A stretch of 64,000 nucleotides of DNA, taken from Chelatococcus albus (GTDB taxonomy: Bacteria > Pseudomonadota > Alphaproteobacteria > Rhizobiales > Beijerinckiaceae). Each line of letters begins with the position of its first letter. Positions within the stretch are counted from its first letter, which is position 1. The notes beneath the pieces are model-generated. The model worked only from the letters and a program-made list of their open reading frames with translations. It had not been told where the DNA came from and searched no databases. A program made the translations under genes and the position numbers. The stretch is taken from assembly GCF_030067675.1 (NCBI RefSeq), contig NZ_JASJEV010000003.1, positions 124,001-188,000 on the forward strand, read 5' to 3'. This document shows, piece by piece, positions 1 to 10,600 of this stretch.

Positions 1-113
1 CGTCGTCCGCAAGAACCACTGCCGAGATCATGCCGCGACACTAGATCGGGACGCGGCAGAACGGAAACCGCCTGCCCAGCCCCCTCCCCGGACTGCTCAG
101 CGCGTGGTCGACC

Positions 114-141
114 TTGCATGTTCCTGTTTTGTTCTTATCAT
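114..141 (+). promoter_or_regulatory. LexA (SOS) box inside a promoter, upstream of the radical SAM gene
   Basis: GTTC at 120-123, seven bases, then GTTC at 131-134. This is exactly the direct-repeat LexA box GTTC-N7-GTTC known from Alphaproteobacteria. It lies between a weak -35 (TTGCAT, 114-119) and a good -10 (TATCAT, 136-141; 16-base spacer), where a bound repressor would block RNA polymerase. Transcription would start near 148, which supports a gene start at 165 or later. The motif match is seen; LexA control is inferred. Confidence 0.6.
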
Positions 142-179
142 GGAGGCGACTCGCATTCCCGACCATGGAGATGGCCGCC

Positions 180-1364
180 ATGGCCACCAAGCTCGCTCTT
201 CGTCCCTCCGCCCAGCCCTCCGGCGCAAGGGCACGCCGCGAGCCGGCAGCGGCCCCGCGTGTCGCTCCAGAGGATCCGCTCGCCTTCGTCGGGCACCAGA
301 TCGATCCCGAGCGTCGGCGCGGACGCGGCGCGGTCTCAAACCCCGCGCCGCGTTACGAGCCGACGCGGCGCGAGGCCGAGGACGACGGCTGGGGCAGCCT
401 GGAAGAGGAGCCCCCCTTCAAGACCGAGGTGACGATCGAGAAGCCGCGCACCGTCATCACCCGCAACGATTCGCCCGACATTTCCTTCGATCGCTCGCTC
501 AATCCCTATCGGGGCTGCGAGCACGGCTGCGTCTATTGCTTCGCCCGGCCGACGCACGCCTACATGGGGCTTTCGCCCGGGCTCGACTTCGAATCGAAGC
601 TCTTCGCCAAACCCGACGCTGCAGCACTGCTGGAGAAGGAACTGAGCGCCCCCGGCTACGTGCCGCGCACGCTCGCCATCGGCACCAACACGGACCCCTA
701 CCAGCCCATCGAGCGCAAGTTCCGCATCATGCGCGGCGTCCTCGAGGTGCTGGCGCGCTTCGATCACCCGGTCGGCATCGTGACGAAGTCGGCCCTCGTG
801 GAACGCGACATCGACATTCTGGCGCCGATGGCGGCCAAGGGCCTCGCCAAGGTGGCGATCTCGGTCACCACCCTCGATGCCAAGCTCGCCCGCACCATGG
901 AGCCGCGCGCCGCCACGCCGGCAAAGCGGCTCCAGACGATCCGCGCCCTCGCCGGGGCTGGGATCCCCGTGACGGTGCTCGTCGCTCCGATCATTCCTGC
1001 CATCAACGACGCGGAGATCGAGGAGATCCTGGCGGCGACCCACGCCGCCGGCGCGCGCGAGGCCGGATACGTCCTCCTGCGCCTGCCCCTCGAGGTGCGT
1101 GACCTCGTGCGCGACTGGCTCGTGACCCACTATCCCGACAAGGTGCGTCACGTGCTGTCCCTCGTGCGCTCGACACGCGGCGGCAAGGACTATGATTCGA
1201 GCTGGGGCCAGCGCATGGTGGGCTCCGGCCCCTACGCCTGGATGATCGGTCGGCGCTTCGAGATGGCGGCCGAACGCATCGGCTTCGACAAGAAGCGCAC
1301 GCGCCTGCGCACCGACCTCTTCAGGAGGCCGACGCGCCCGGGCGAGCAGTTGAGCCTCTTCTGA
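180..1364 (+). CDS. PA0069-family radical SAM protein (spore photoproduct lyase-like)
   Basis: A 394-residue protein of the PA0069/Rv2578c branch of radical SAM enzymes, related to spore photoproduct lyase (COG1533). The 4Fe-4S motif CX3CX2C is at C113, C117 and C120, inside the family signature around NPYRGCEHGCVYCF. The N-terminal 80 residues are low-complexity and basic. The substrate of this family is not established. The ATG at 180 has GGAG nine bases upstream; ATGs at 165 and 171 are alternatives, and a start at 114 would swallow the promoter and LexA box. That box suggests expression during DNA damage, which would suit a photoproduct-lyase relative, but this is inference. Confidence 0.85.
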   Translation: MATKLALRPSAQPSGARARREPAAAPRVAPEDPLAFVGHQIDPERRRGRGAVSNPAPRYEPTRREAEDDGWGSLEEEPPFKTEVTIEKPRTVITRNDSPDISFDRSLNPYRGCEHGCVYCFARPTHAYMGLSPGLDFESKLFAKPDAAALLEKELSAPGYVPRTLAIGTNTDPYQPIERKFRIMRGVLEVLARFDHPVGIVTKSALVERDIDILAPMAAKGLAKVAISVTTLDAKLARTMEPRAATPAKRLQTIRALAGAGIPVTVLVAPIIPAINDAEIEEILAATHAAGAREAGYVLLRLPLEVRDLVRDWLVTHYPDKVRHVLSLVRSTRGGKDYDSSWGQRMVGSGPYAWMIGRRFEMAAERIGFDKKRTRLRTDLFRRPTRPGEQLSLF

Positions 1365-1516
1365 CCTGATTCCGCGAGCCGCGAAGGAACAAGAGCGATG
1401 GATCTTCACCCAGAACACCGCAACGGTCCCCTGCCCGAGACGGGCACCGGGAGCTTCCTTGCATCGTTCCGGGCGCCCCCGCCGGGCACCGGCGCTCAAG
1501 TCCAGGGAGACTGAAC

Positions 1517-1960
1517 ATGAGCGCTCCATCGCTTCCGTCGCGCGTCAACCTCGTCACGCTCGGCGTCGCCGACGTCGCGGCGAGCACGGCCTTCTACGAA
1601 AGCCTCGGCTGGCGCCGCTCCAAGACGGCGGGCAACGACACGATCTCCTTCTTCGCACTCGGCAATCTGGTACTCGCCATCTTCGGGCGCCGGAGTCTGG
1701 CGGAGGACGCGCAGGTGACGGACACGCCGCCCGGCTTCGGCGGTTTCACGCTCGCGATCAACATGGCGAGCGAGGCCGAGGTGGATGCCGCCCTCGCCGC
1801 GGCCGTGGCCGCCGGGGCGAAACTCCTGAAGCCCGGGCAAAGGGTCTTCTGGGGCGGATATTCCGGCTATTTCGCCGATCCGGACGGGCATCCCTGGGAG
1901 GTCGCCTTCAATCCGTTCTGGCCGCTCGACGCGAACGGCCTCGTCGTGCTGCCCCAGTGA
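1517..1960 (+). CDS. VOC family (glyoxalase/dioxygenase fold) protein
   Basis: A 147-residue protein with paired beta-alpha-beta-beta-beta units of the vicinal oxygen chelate fold. The N-terminal half begins NLVTLGVADVAASTAFYE and the C-terminal half ends in FADPDGHPWEVAFNP, the usual last-strand signature. The expected first metal-ligand histidine in strand one is absent (the motif reads LVTLGV), so metal-dependent catalysis is uncertain; the protein could be a binding or resistance-type VOC member. A GGGAG ribosome site sits just before the ATG. It lies between the radical SAM gene and rnhB on the same strand with no clear functional link. Confidence 0.8.
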   Translation: MSAPSLPSRVNLVTLGVADVAASTAFYESLGWRRSKTAGNDTISFFALGNLVLAIFGRRSLAEDAQVTDTPPGFGGFTLAINMASEAEVDAALAAAVAAGAKLLKPGQRVFWGGYSGYFADPDGHPWEVAFNPFWPLDANGLVVLPQ

Positions 1961-1999
1961 GGGCTTGAGCCGCGGCGCGATCGGGTGAGGATCGGCAGC

Positions 2000-2659
2000 A
2001 TGACGCGCCGATCCAAGCCCGATTCGCTCCTGCCCGACCTGTCGTGCGGCCCGACCTTCGTGCGCGAGGAGCATATGCGCCGGCGCGGCGTTTGGCCGGT
2101 CGCCGGTGTCGACGAGGTCGGCCGCGGTCCGCTCGCGGGGCCAGTCGTGGTTGCGGCCGTCGTCCTCGACCCGGGGCGCATCCCCGAGGGGCTCGCCGAT
2201 TCGAAGAAGCTTGATGCCCGCCGCCGCGAGGAGCTCTACGAGGAGATCCTGGCGAGCGCCGAGGTCGGCCTCGCCTGCGTGCCGGCGCGGGACATCGACG
2301 CGACCGACATCCGCAGGGCGACGCTCGCCGCCATGACCCGCGCGCTCGAAGCCCTGCCCGCCCGGCCGGCGCACGCGCTTGTCGACGGGCGCGACCGCCC
2401 CCGGGCGCCTTGCCCGGTGGAAGCCGTGATCAAGGGCGACGCCACCGTCTCGTCGATCGCTGCTGCCGCGATCATCGCCAAGGTGACGCGCGACCGCATG
2501 ATGGCGCGGTTGTGCAGCCACTACCCGGTCTACGGCTTTTCGCGGCACGCCGGTTACGGCACCGCCGCCCATCTCGCAGCGATCCGCGAGCACGGTCCCT
2601 CGCCCTTCCACCGCATGAGCTTCGCCCCGCTGAAGAACGGCGTGGGACCGTCCGAGTAG
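2000..2659 (+). CDS. rnhB: ribonuclease HII
   Basis: A 219-residue RNase HII, which cleaves the RNA strand of RNA-DNA hybrids and single ribonucleotides misincorporated into DNA. The family signature VAGVDEVGRGPLAGPVV is present. The four acidic metal ligands can be placed at D38, E39, D129 (VDGRD) and D147 (KGDATVSSIAAA). The ADSKKL stretch after the first strand is also typical. The ATG at 2000 has GAGG nine bases upstream; a GTG at 1985 in the same frame is a weaker alternative. In many rhizobial genomes rnhB sits directly before ccrM, as here. Confidence 0.95.
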   Translation: MTRRSKPDSLLPDLSCGPTFVREEHMRRRGVWPVAGVDEVGRGPLAGPVVVAAVVLDPGRIPEGLADSKKLDARRREELYEEILASAEVGLACVPARDIDATDIRRATLAAMTRALEALPARPAHALVDGRDRPRAPCPVEAVIKGDATVSSIAAAAIIAKVTRDRMMARLCSHYPVYGFSRHAGYGTAAHLAAIREHGPSPFHRMSFAPLKNGVGPSE

Positions 2660-2825
2660 AGCCGGCTGCACCGGGCCGCCCGATCCGCGTCAGGCGGGCC
2701 GCTGCCCCGGCGGGCCTAAGCAATCGCGGCCGCATCGTCATTCCTGCGAGTGGTCGTGAGGACCTCGGTGCCGTGCAGGGGCCGGCGCGGGCAGAGCCCG
2801 CGCAGCATTTTACCGATCATTGACT

Positions 2826-4153
<1,328 letters not shown>

Positions 4154-4343
4154 GCCGGCCGCGTCCGATAAGCCTGGCGCAAGGCCGCCCCCGTTCAAGA
4201 AACCGCGCAGACGCGCTTCTCGCGCTTGCGCGGCCCCCGCGCGGCCACAAATATCAAGAACATGGCAGGATGGATGTTGCCCCCGTGCCGAGAGGCGGGG
4301 GGCGCGCGCCCGTCCGACGGCGAGTAAGAGCGGAAGCGCTGCC

Positions 4344-5063
4344 ATGCACCGGGGGCTGCCGACAGAGCTCTTTCCAGCTCGCACCTTTCTCGATGATGAC
4401 TGCGGACCTCGTCGGTCGACCGCGGCATGGATCGACCGCAGGGCTTTTCTCGCGCTCACCGCCCTCACGCCCCTCATTGCCGGCCCCGCGCTTGCGGCAC
4501 CTGCGCGGCGCCAGGCCCCGCTGGCCGAGCCCCTCGAAACGGAAGCCCCGACGCTTGAAGCCCTGCTGGACGCGGAAGGGCGCATTCCCGTCGACGACGT
4601 CGTCATCCCGCCCGCCTTTCGCCGACAGGTCGTGGCCTACGACGGGTCGGAGGAGCCCGGCACAGTGGTCGTGCGCACGCGGCACCGCTTCCTCTATCTG
4701 GTCATGGAGAACGGCGAGGCCTTGCGCTACGGCTGCGGCATCGGCAGGCAGGGGTTCTCCTGGTCCGGCCGCGCGAACGTCGGCGCCAAGCAGATCTGGC
4801 CGGACTGGTATCCACCGCAGGAGATGCGTGACCGCCAGCCCGAACTGCCCGAATTCATGCCCGGCGGGCCGGACAATCCGCTCGGCGCTCGCGCACTCTA
4901 TCTCTACAAGAACAATCGCGACACCCTCTATCGCATCCACGGAACGCGCGAGGCGCGCTCCATCGGCCGCGCTGTCTCTTCCGGCTGCGTGCGCCTCATG
5001 AACGACGACATCATCGACCTCTACGACCGCGTGCCCCTCGGCACGCCCGTCGTCGTCACCTAA
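4344..5063 (+). CDS. L,D-transpeptidase (YkuD domain), Tat-exported
   Basis: A 239-residue YkuD-domain enzyme that cross-links peptidoglycan (3-3 bonds) or anchors proteins to it in the periplasm. The active-site motif runs from HG at 199-200 to SSGCVR at 212-217, with C215 as nucleophile. The N-terminus carries DRRAFLALTAL followed by a hydrophobic stretch and an AxA-like site (GPALAA), so Tat-dependent export is likely. GGAAG lies upstream of the ATG at 4344. It converges on mutY with a 46-base gap. Alphaproteobacteria usually carry several such paralogues, and the specific role cannot be told. Confidence 0.9.
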   Translation: MHRGLPTELFPARTFLDDDCGPRRSTAAWIDRRAFLALTALTPLIAGPALAAPARRQAPLAEPLETEAPTLEALLDAEGRIPVDDVVIPPAFRRQVVAYDGSEEPGTVVVRTRHRFLYLVMENGEALRYGCGIGRQGFSWSGRANVGAKQIWPDWYPPQEMRDRQPELPEFMPGGPDNPLGARALYLYKNNRDTLYRIHGTREARSIGRAVSSGCVRLMNDDIIDLYDRVPLGTPVVVT

Positions 5064-5109
5064 CCACATCTGCGGAGACACCCGTTGCCCATGCTCCGGC
5101 CGACATCGG

Positions 5110-6210
5110 TCAGGACGCAGCAGACAAGGCGTGCGTGACGACCTTTCGCATGACGTTGGGCAGGGCTTCCCCGTCGAGTTCCGCCCGCCCCACCCAGCGC
5201 GCCCCGGCCGGCGCCCGTGTGTCGGCCGGGACCTTGGCCAGGAAGACGGTGAGTTCGAGGGGGAAATGCGTGAAGACATGGCGCACGCTGCCGGGCAGCC
5301 GCCGCCAGGACGCCGGGAGCGGGGCATCGGCCAGCCCACGGCGCGGGTCATAGTCGGGCGACCAGTCGCTACCCGGGACCTCCGCCATGCCGCCGAGCAG
5401 GCCCTTGCCCGGTCGCGTCCTCAGGAGCACCGCACCGTCCGTCCGCAGGGCGACGAAGGCCGCCCCGCGGCGCAACCGGCCTTCCGCCCTTGCCCGCTTG
5501 CGCGGATAGGTCTCGGCTTCGCCCGAGGCGCGCGCCCTGCAGGGGGATGACCACGGGCACAGCACACAGGCGGGCTTCCTCGGTGTGCAGACGGTGGCCC
5601 CGAGATCCATCATCGCCTGGGCGAAGTCGCCCGGGCGCTTGCGCGGCACGAGCGCCAGAGCGAGGGCTCGGATCGCGGGCTTTGCCTTGGGCAAGGCCTC
5701 CTCGACGGCATGGAGGCGGGAGATGACGCGCTCGACATTGCCATCGACGGCGACGGCCACCCGATCGAAGGCGATGGCGGCGACGGCCCCGGCCGTATAG
5801 GCGCCGATGCCGGGCAGCGACCTGAGGTCCGCCTCCTCCGCGGGGAACCGGCCGCCGAAGCGGGCGACGACGGCCTGGGCGCAGGCGTGCAGGTTGCGGG
5901 CGCGGGAGTAATAGCCGAGGCCCGCCCAGGCCTGCATCACCGCCTCCTGCGGCGCGGCGGCGAGGGCTTCCACGGTGGGGAAACGGGCGAGGAAACGCTC
6001 GTAGTAGGGCTTCACCGCCGCAACTGTCGTCTGCTGCAGCATGATCTCCGACAGCCACACGCGATATGGATCGGGCGTCTCGCCGGGGCGCGCCCGCCAG
6101 GGCAGGTCGCGGCGATGGCGGTCGTACCAGGCGAGCAGCGCCCGGGCATCGGGCACGACCGGGCCGGCCGAGGCACCGGGCTTGGACTGGACGGCGGTGG
6201 AGGCTACCAT
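5110..6210 (-). CDS. mutY: adenine DNA glycosylase MutY
   Basis: A 366-residue base-excision repair enzyme that removes adenine paired with 8-oxoguanine. The helix-hairpin-helix motif LPGIGAYTAGAV is at 132-143, the catalytic glutamate at E55 (SEIMLQQT) and the catalytic aspartate at D156 (VDGNVER). The 4Fe-4S ligands C208, C215, C218 and C224 follow the C-X6-C-X2-C-X5-C pattern. The C-terminal ~130 residues form the NUDIX-like domain that checks for 8-oxoG. The ATG at 6210 is the last plausible start before the conserved region; the reading frame stays open upstream but overlaps the divergent DUF721 gene. Confidence 0.95.
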   Translation of the reverse strand: MVASTAVQSKPGASAGPVVPDARALLAWYDRHRRDLPWRARPGETPDPYRVWLSEIMLQQTTVAAVKPYYERFLARFPTVEALAAAPQEAVMQAWAGLGYYSRARNLHACAQAVVARFGGRFPAEEADLRSLPGIGAYTAGAVAAIAFDRVAVAVDGNVERVISRLHAVEEALPKAKPAIRALALALVPRKRPGDFAQAMMDLGATVCTPRKPACVLCPWSSPCRARASGEAETYPRKRARAEGRLRRGAAFVALRTDGAVLLRTRPGKGLLGGMAEVPGSDWSPDYDPRRGLADAPLPASWRRLPGSVRHVFTHFPLELTVFLAKVPADTRAPAGARWVGRAELDGEALPNVMRKVVTHALSAAS

Positions 6211-6274
6211 GGCGCAGATGTAGCGGGGTGCAGCCCCGGCGCAAAGATCATGAACAGCGACTGAAGCCGGTTCC

Positions 6275-6751
6275 ATGGCCCAGAGACATCTCGCCGACCT
6301 CGTCGATGGCTGCATCGCGCCGGCCCTGCGGGCCCAGGGCTTCGCCGCGGCCGACGTCGTGCTCGCCTGGGCGGAGATCGTCGGCGATCGGCTGGCGCGC
6401 CACACCGAGCCCCTGCGCATAGACTGGCCGCGCCACGGCCGGCGGACCAGCCCCGACGAGCGACCGGAACCGGCGACCCTTGTGGTACGTGTGACGAGCG
6501 CCTTCGCGCTCGAACTGCAGCACCTCGCGCCCGTGATCATCGAACGCGTCAACGCCCATTTCGGCTGGCGCTGCATCGGCAGGCTCGCCCTGCGCCAGGG
6601 GCCGATCGAGCGGCGAGCGGCGCCGCAGGAGCCCCTTCGCAGCGTCGATGCCGCGACCGAAGCGCACATCCGCGATGCCGTGGCCGACATCGCCGAGCAG
6701 CCGCTGCGCGAGGCGCTGGAACGGCTCGGGCGTGCCGCCCTGGCGCGCTGA
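6275..6751 (+). CDS. DUF721 (DciA-like) protein
   Basis: A 158-residue DUF721 protein. The first 110 residues carry the family fold, with LVDGCIAPALRAQGF and AWAEIVGDRLARHTEPLRI near the start and LVVRVTSAFALELQHLAPVIIERVN in the middle; the longest conserved stretch is at 70-95. DUF721 includes DciA, which loads the replicative helicase in bacteria lacking DnaC; whether this short alphaproteobacterial member does so is not shown. It is divergent from mutY, with 64 bases between start codons, and is followed by the DsbA-like gene and smc, a common order in Hyphomicrobiales. Confidence 0.8.
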   Translation: MAQRHLADLVDGCIAPALRAQGFAAADVVLAWAEIVGDRLARHTEPLRIDWPRHGRRTSPDERPEPATLVVRVTSAFALELQHLAPVIIERVNAHFGWRCIGRLALRQGPIERRAAPQEPLRSVDAATEAHIRDAVADIAEQPLREALERLGRAALAR

Positions 6752-6873
6752 TCCCGTCTTCGCCACACACAGGCGTGAGCGCCGCTCGTCTTGCCACATT
6801 CGGCCCGACACTTAAGTTGTGCGCACCATCCGGGACCGCCTCGGCGGTCGCCCCTTTACGGAGACACGAACCG

Positions 6874-7524
6874 ATGACGACACGGCGTCGCGTGATCGAA
6901 ACCATGGCGGCTGCCGCGTTCGCGGCGAGCATCGGGGCCGTTTCGGCGCCCTTCGCCCCGGCGCTGGCGCAGTCCGTCCCGCTAGCCGAGCTCGATGTGG
7001 CGGGCCCCCTCGGCGACGTGGCCCTGGGTGCCAAGGATGCCAAGGTCACAGTCATCGAATATGCCTCGATGACCTGCTCACACTGCGCCACCTTCCACGA
7101 AAAGACCTATCCGGCGCTCAAGTCGAAATATGTCGAGACCGGCAAGGTGCGCTTCATCCTGCGCGAGTTCCCGCTCGACCCGCTGGCCACCGCCGGCTTC
7201 ATGCTGGCGCGCTGCGGCGGCAACGAGAAGTACTACCCCATCACGGACCTGCTCTTTCAGCAGCAACGCACCTGGGCCTTCTCGGACAAGCCCCTCGATG
7301 CCCTGTCCCAGCTCATGAAACAGGCTGGTTTCACACAGGAAAGTTTCGAGAGCTGCTTGAAGGACCAGAAAATCTATGACGCCGTTAATGCGGTGAAGAA
7401 CCGGGCGGTGGAGAAGTTCGGCGTCAACTCCACTCCGACCTTCTTCATCAACGGCCAGATCCAGCGTGGGGCGCTCACTGTTGAGGAGCTCGACAAGATC
7501 CTCATGCCTCTCGTCGGCGGGTAA
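6874..7524 (+). CDS. DsbA-family periplasmic thiol:disulfide protein (thioredoxin domain)
   Basis: A 216-residue secreted protein with a thioredoxin_4/DsbA fold. The signal peptide runs to about residue 33 (APALAQS), and the active-site CSHC is at C68-C71 in ASMTCSHCATFH. The cis-proline loop is in VNSTPTFFINGQ near the C-terminus. Members of this branch act as oxidases or isomerases of periplasmic cysteines, and some resemble BdbD or the disulfide-specific ScsC. GGAG lies ten bases before the ATG at 6874; the frame is open upstream to 6775 but that stretch has no signal-like features. It stands just before smc. Confidence 0.9.
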   Translation: MTTRRRVIETMAAAAFAASIGAVSAPFAPALAQSVPLAELDVAGPLGDVALGAKDAKVTVIEYASMTCSHCATFHEKTYPALKSKYVETGKVRFILREFPLDPLATAGFMLARCGGNEKYYPITDLLFQQQRTWAFSDKPLDALSQLMKQAGFTQESFESCLKDQKIYDAVNAVKNRAVEKFGVNSTPTFFINGQIQRGALTVEELDKILMPLVGG

Positions 7525-7641
7525 GAAGCCCTTGCCCGGCGCGCAACGGCGCGCGCCCGTCGGCCCGGCGTCGACACCGCGACCGCAGGGCCGGGAAGGG
7601 TGTCTCGTGCGCACGGTTTCCGCCTCCGAGGGAGCCGGCCC

Positions 7642-10600
7642 ATGAAGCTGACGCGCCTGCGCATCATCGGCTTCAAGACCTTCGTCGAGCCGACCGAATT
7701 CCACATCGAGCCGGGGCTGACGGGCATCGTCGGCCCGAACGGTTGCGGCAAGTCGAACCTCGTCGAGGCCCTGCGCTGGGTCATGGGCGAGAGTTCCCAC
7801 AAGTCCATGCGCGCCTCGGGGATGGACGACGTCATCTTCGGCGGTTCGACGAGCCGTCCGGCGCGCAATACGGCCGAGGTGATGCTCGTCGTCGACAACG
7901 GCGAGCGCACGGCGCCCGCCGCCTTCAACGATACCGACCACCTCGAGGTGTCGCGCAAGATCGAGCGCGAACACGGCTCGACCTACCGCGTCAACGGCCG
8001 CGAGGTGCGCGCCCGCGACGTCCAGCTCCTCTTCGCCGACGCCGCGACGGGCGCCCGCTCGCCCGCCCTCGTGCGCCAGGGCCAGATCGGCGAGATCATC
8101 GCCGCCAAGCCCCAGGCGCGCCGCCGCATCCTGGAGGACGCGGCCGGCATCGCCGGCCTGCACGCGCGCCGCCACGAGGCCGAACTGCGCCTGAAGGCGG
8201 CCGAGGACAATCTCCTGCGCCTCGTGGACGTGCTGCGCGAGATCGATGCCCAGATCGACGGGCTGAAGCGGCAGGGGCGGCAGGCCCAGCGCTATCGCAG
8301 CCTGTCCGCCGACATCCGCAAGCTCGAGGCGATGCTCCTGCTCATCGCCTTCCGCGACGCGCGTGCCCAGGAGGCCGCGGCCGAGCGCACGCTCGAGGCC
8401 GACCTGCGCACGGTCGCCGACAGGATGCAGGCACAGGCCGAGGCCGCGAGGCACCAGGCCCTCGCCGCCCATGCCATGCCGGCCCTGCGCGAGGCCGAAG
8501 CGGCGGCCGCCGCGGCCTTGCAGCGGTTGAACGCCGCCCGCGCCGAACTCGACGCCGAGGAGCGGCGCGCCAGGGAGCGGGCGGCGGAGCTGGCGAGCCG
8601 CAGCGTGGAGCTCGGCAAGGACATCGCCCGCGAGAAGGCCCTGTCGGCCGACGCTGCGGCGTCGATCGAACGCCTGATGGGCGAGGACACCGAGCTCGCC
8701 GCGGCAGCCGGGAGCGCGAGCGAGGCCGAGGACGACGCGCGCCGGAGGCTTGCCGCAGCCGAAGCCCGGCTCGCCGAAGCCGAAGGCGCGCTCTCCGCCG
8801 TTCAGGCCGAGGTCTCTGATCTCAACGCCCGCCGCGCCGCCCTGGAGCGCACGCTGCGCGAGGAGACGGAGCGGATGGCGCGTCTCGCTGCCGAACGCGG
8901 GCGCGTCGAGCGCGATCTCGCCGACCTTCTCGCCCGGACCGGCGATGACGAGGCCCTGGCCGCCCTGCGCGACGCCGCCACCGGCGCCGAAGCGTCCTAT
9001 ATGGCAGCAGAGCAACAGGCGGCCGCGGCGCGCCTCGCCGTCAACGCGGCGCGCGAGGAGGAGGCGCGCCTGCGCGGCCCCCTCGCCGACGCCGAGCGCA
9101 TGGCGCAGGGCCTGGAAACGGAAGCACGCACCCTTGCCAAGCTCTTCGCGCCCGCCTCCGACCAGGCTTTTCCTCCCGTGGTCGACGCCCTGCGCGTCGC
9201 CAAGGGCTACGAGACGGCGCTCGGCGCGGCTTTGGGCGAGGACCTCGACGCCTCCACCGATCCCGATGCCCCTGCGCATTGGGCCGCGACCGGATCCCCG
9301 GCCGAGGATCCGCCGCTGCCCGGTGGAGCGAAGCCCCTGTCGGACCTGGTCAAGGCCCCGGCGGCGCTCGTCCGGCGGCTGAAACAGATCGGCGTCGTCG
9401 AGCGCGACGCGGCCCAGGCTTTGCGCGGAGCCCTGAAGCCGGGCCAGCGGCTCGTCTCGAAGGAGGGCGACCTGTGGCGTTGGGACGGGTTCTGCGCCGC
9501 GGCGGAGGCGCCCTCCGCCGCCGCCCGACGCCTCGCCGAGCGCAACCGCCTCGGAGACCTGGAGCGCGCCGCCGCCGAGGCGCGTCTCGCAGCCGAGGCA
9601 CGCAAGGCTGACAGCGATGCGGCCCAGGCAAGGGTGCGTGCTGCCGCTGCCGACGATGCGGCTGCCATCGAGGCGGCGCGCGCCGCCCGCCGCGCGCTCG
9701 ACGCCGCGCGTGAGCGCCTGAGCGCAGCGGAGCGGCGCGCCGCAGAGGCGGCGTCCAGCCGGTCGGCGCTGGGCGAAGCCCGCTCTCGCCTCGCCGCGAG
9801 CGAGGCCGAGGCGATGGGCAAGGCCGAGGATGCGCGCGCGGCGCTGGCGGCGCTCGCGCCGGCTCCCGATCTCGACGCCCGCCTCATGGGCGCCCGCGCG
9901 ACAGCCGCCGAATGCCGAGCCGCCGCGGCGGAGGCACGCGGCGCGCTGGAGAGCCTTCGCCGCGAGGGGGATCTGCGGCTGAAGCGACGCGAATCGATCG
10001 CCGCGGAGGTGAAGGCCTGGAGGGAGCGGGCGACCCGCGCCGCCGCCGCCATCGGCGACCTTGAAGAGCGCCTGAGCGCGACGCGCGCGGAAGCACAGGC
10101 GCTTGCCGAGGCGCCCGACACCTTTCTCGCCCGGCGCCGTCATCTCCTCGGCGAGATCACGGCAGCCGAGGAAAGGCGCAAGGAGGCTGCCGACCGGCTG
10201 GCCGCGGGCGAAGTCGCACTCTCCGCCGCGGACCGCGCCGCGCGCGACGCGCTCGATGCGCTCGCTGCGGCACGCGAGGCGCGTGCCGGTGCCGAGGCGC
10301 GCCTCGAGGCAGCGAAGGCGAAGCTCACCGACATCGTCCGCGCCATCGCCGAGGGCCTCGACACCGATCCGCACGGCCTGCACGACAGGGCGGGTGTCGT
10401 CGTCGGCGCCGACCTGCCGCCGGTGGCGGACGTCGAGGCGCGTCTCGCACATCTGCGCAGCGAACGCGAACGCCTCGGGGCGGTGAACCTGCGTGCTGAC
10501 ACCGAGCTCGCCGAAGCCGAAGGCAAGCGCGAGAGCCTCGTCGGCGAGCGCGACGACCTTGTCGAGGCCATCCGCCGCCTCCGGCAGGCCATCGGCAACC

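Noticed and set aside
114-179. Earlier ATGs at 114, 165 and 171 for the radical SAM gene
   Set aside because: Start 114 lies in the promoter and LexA box; 165 and 171 lack a well-placed ribosome site, while 180 has GGAG nine bases upstream.
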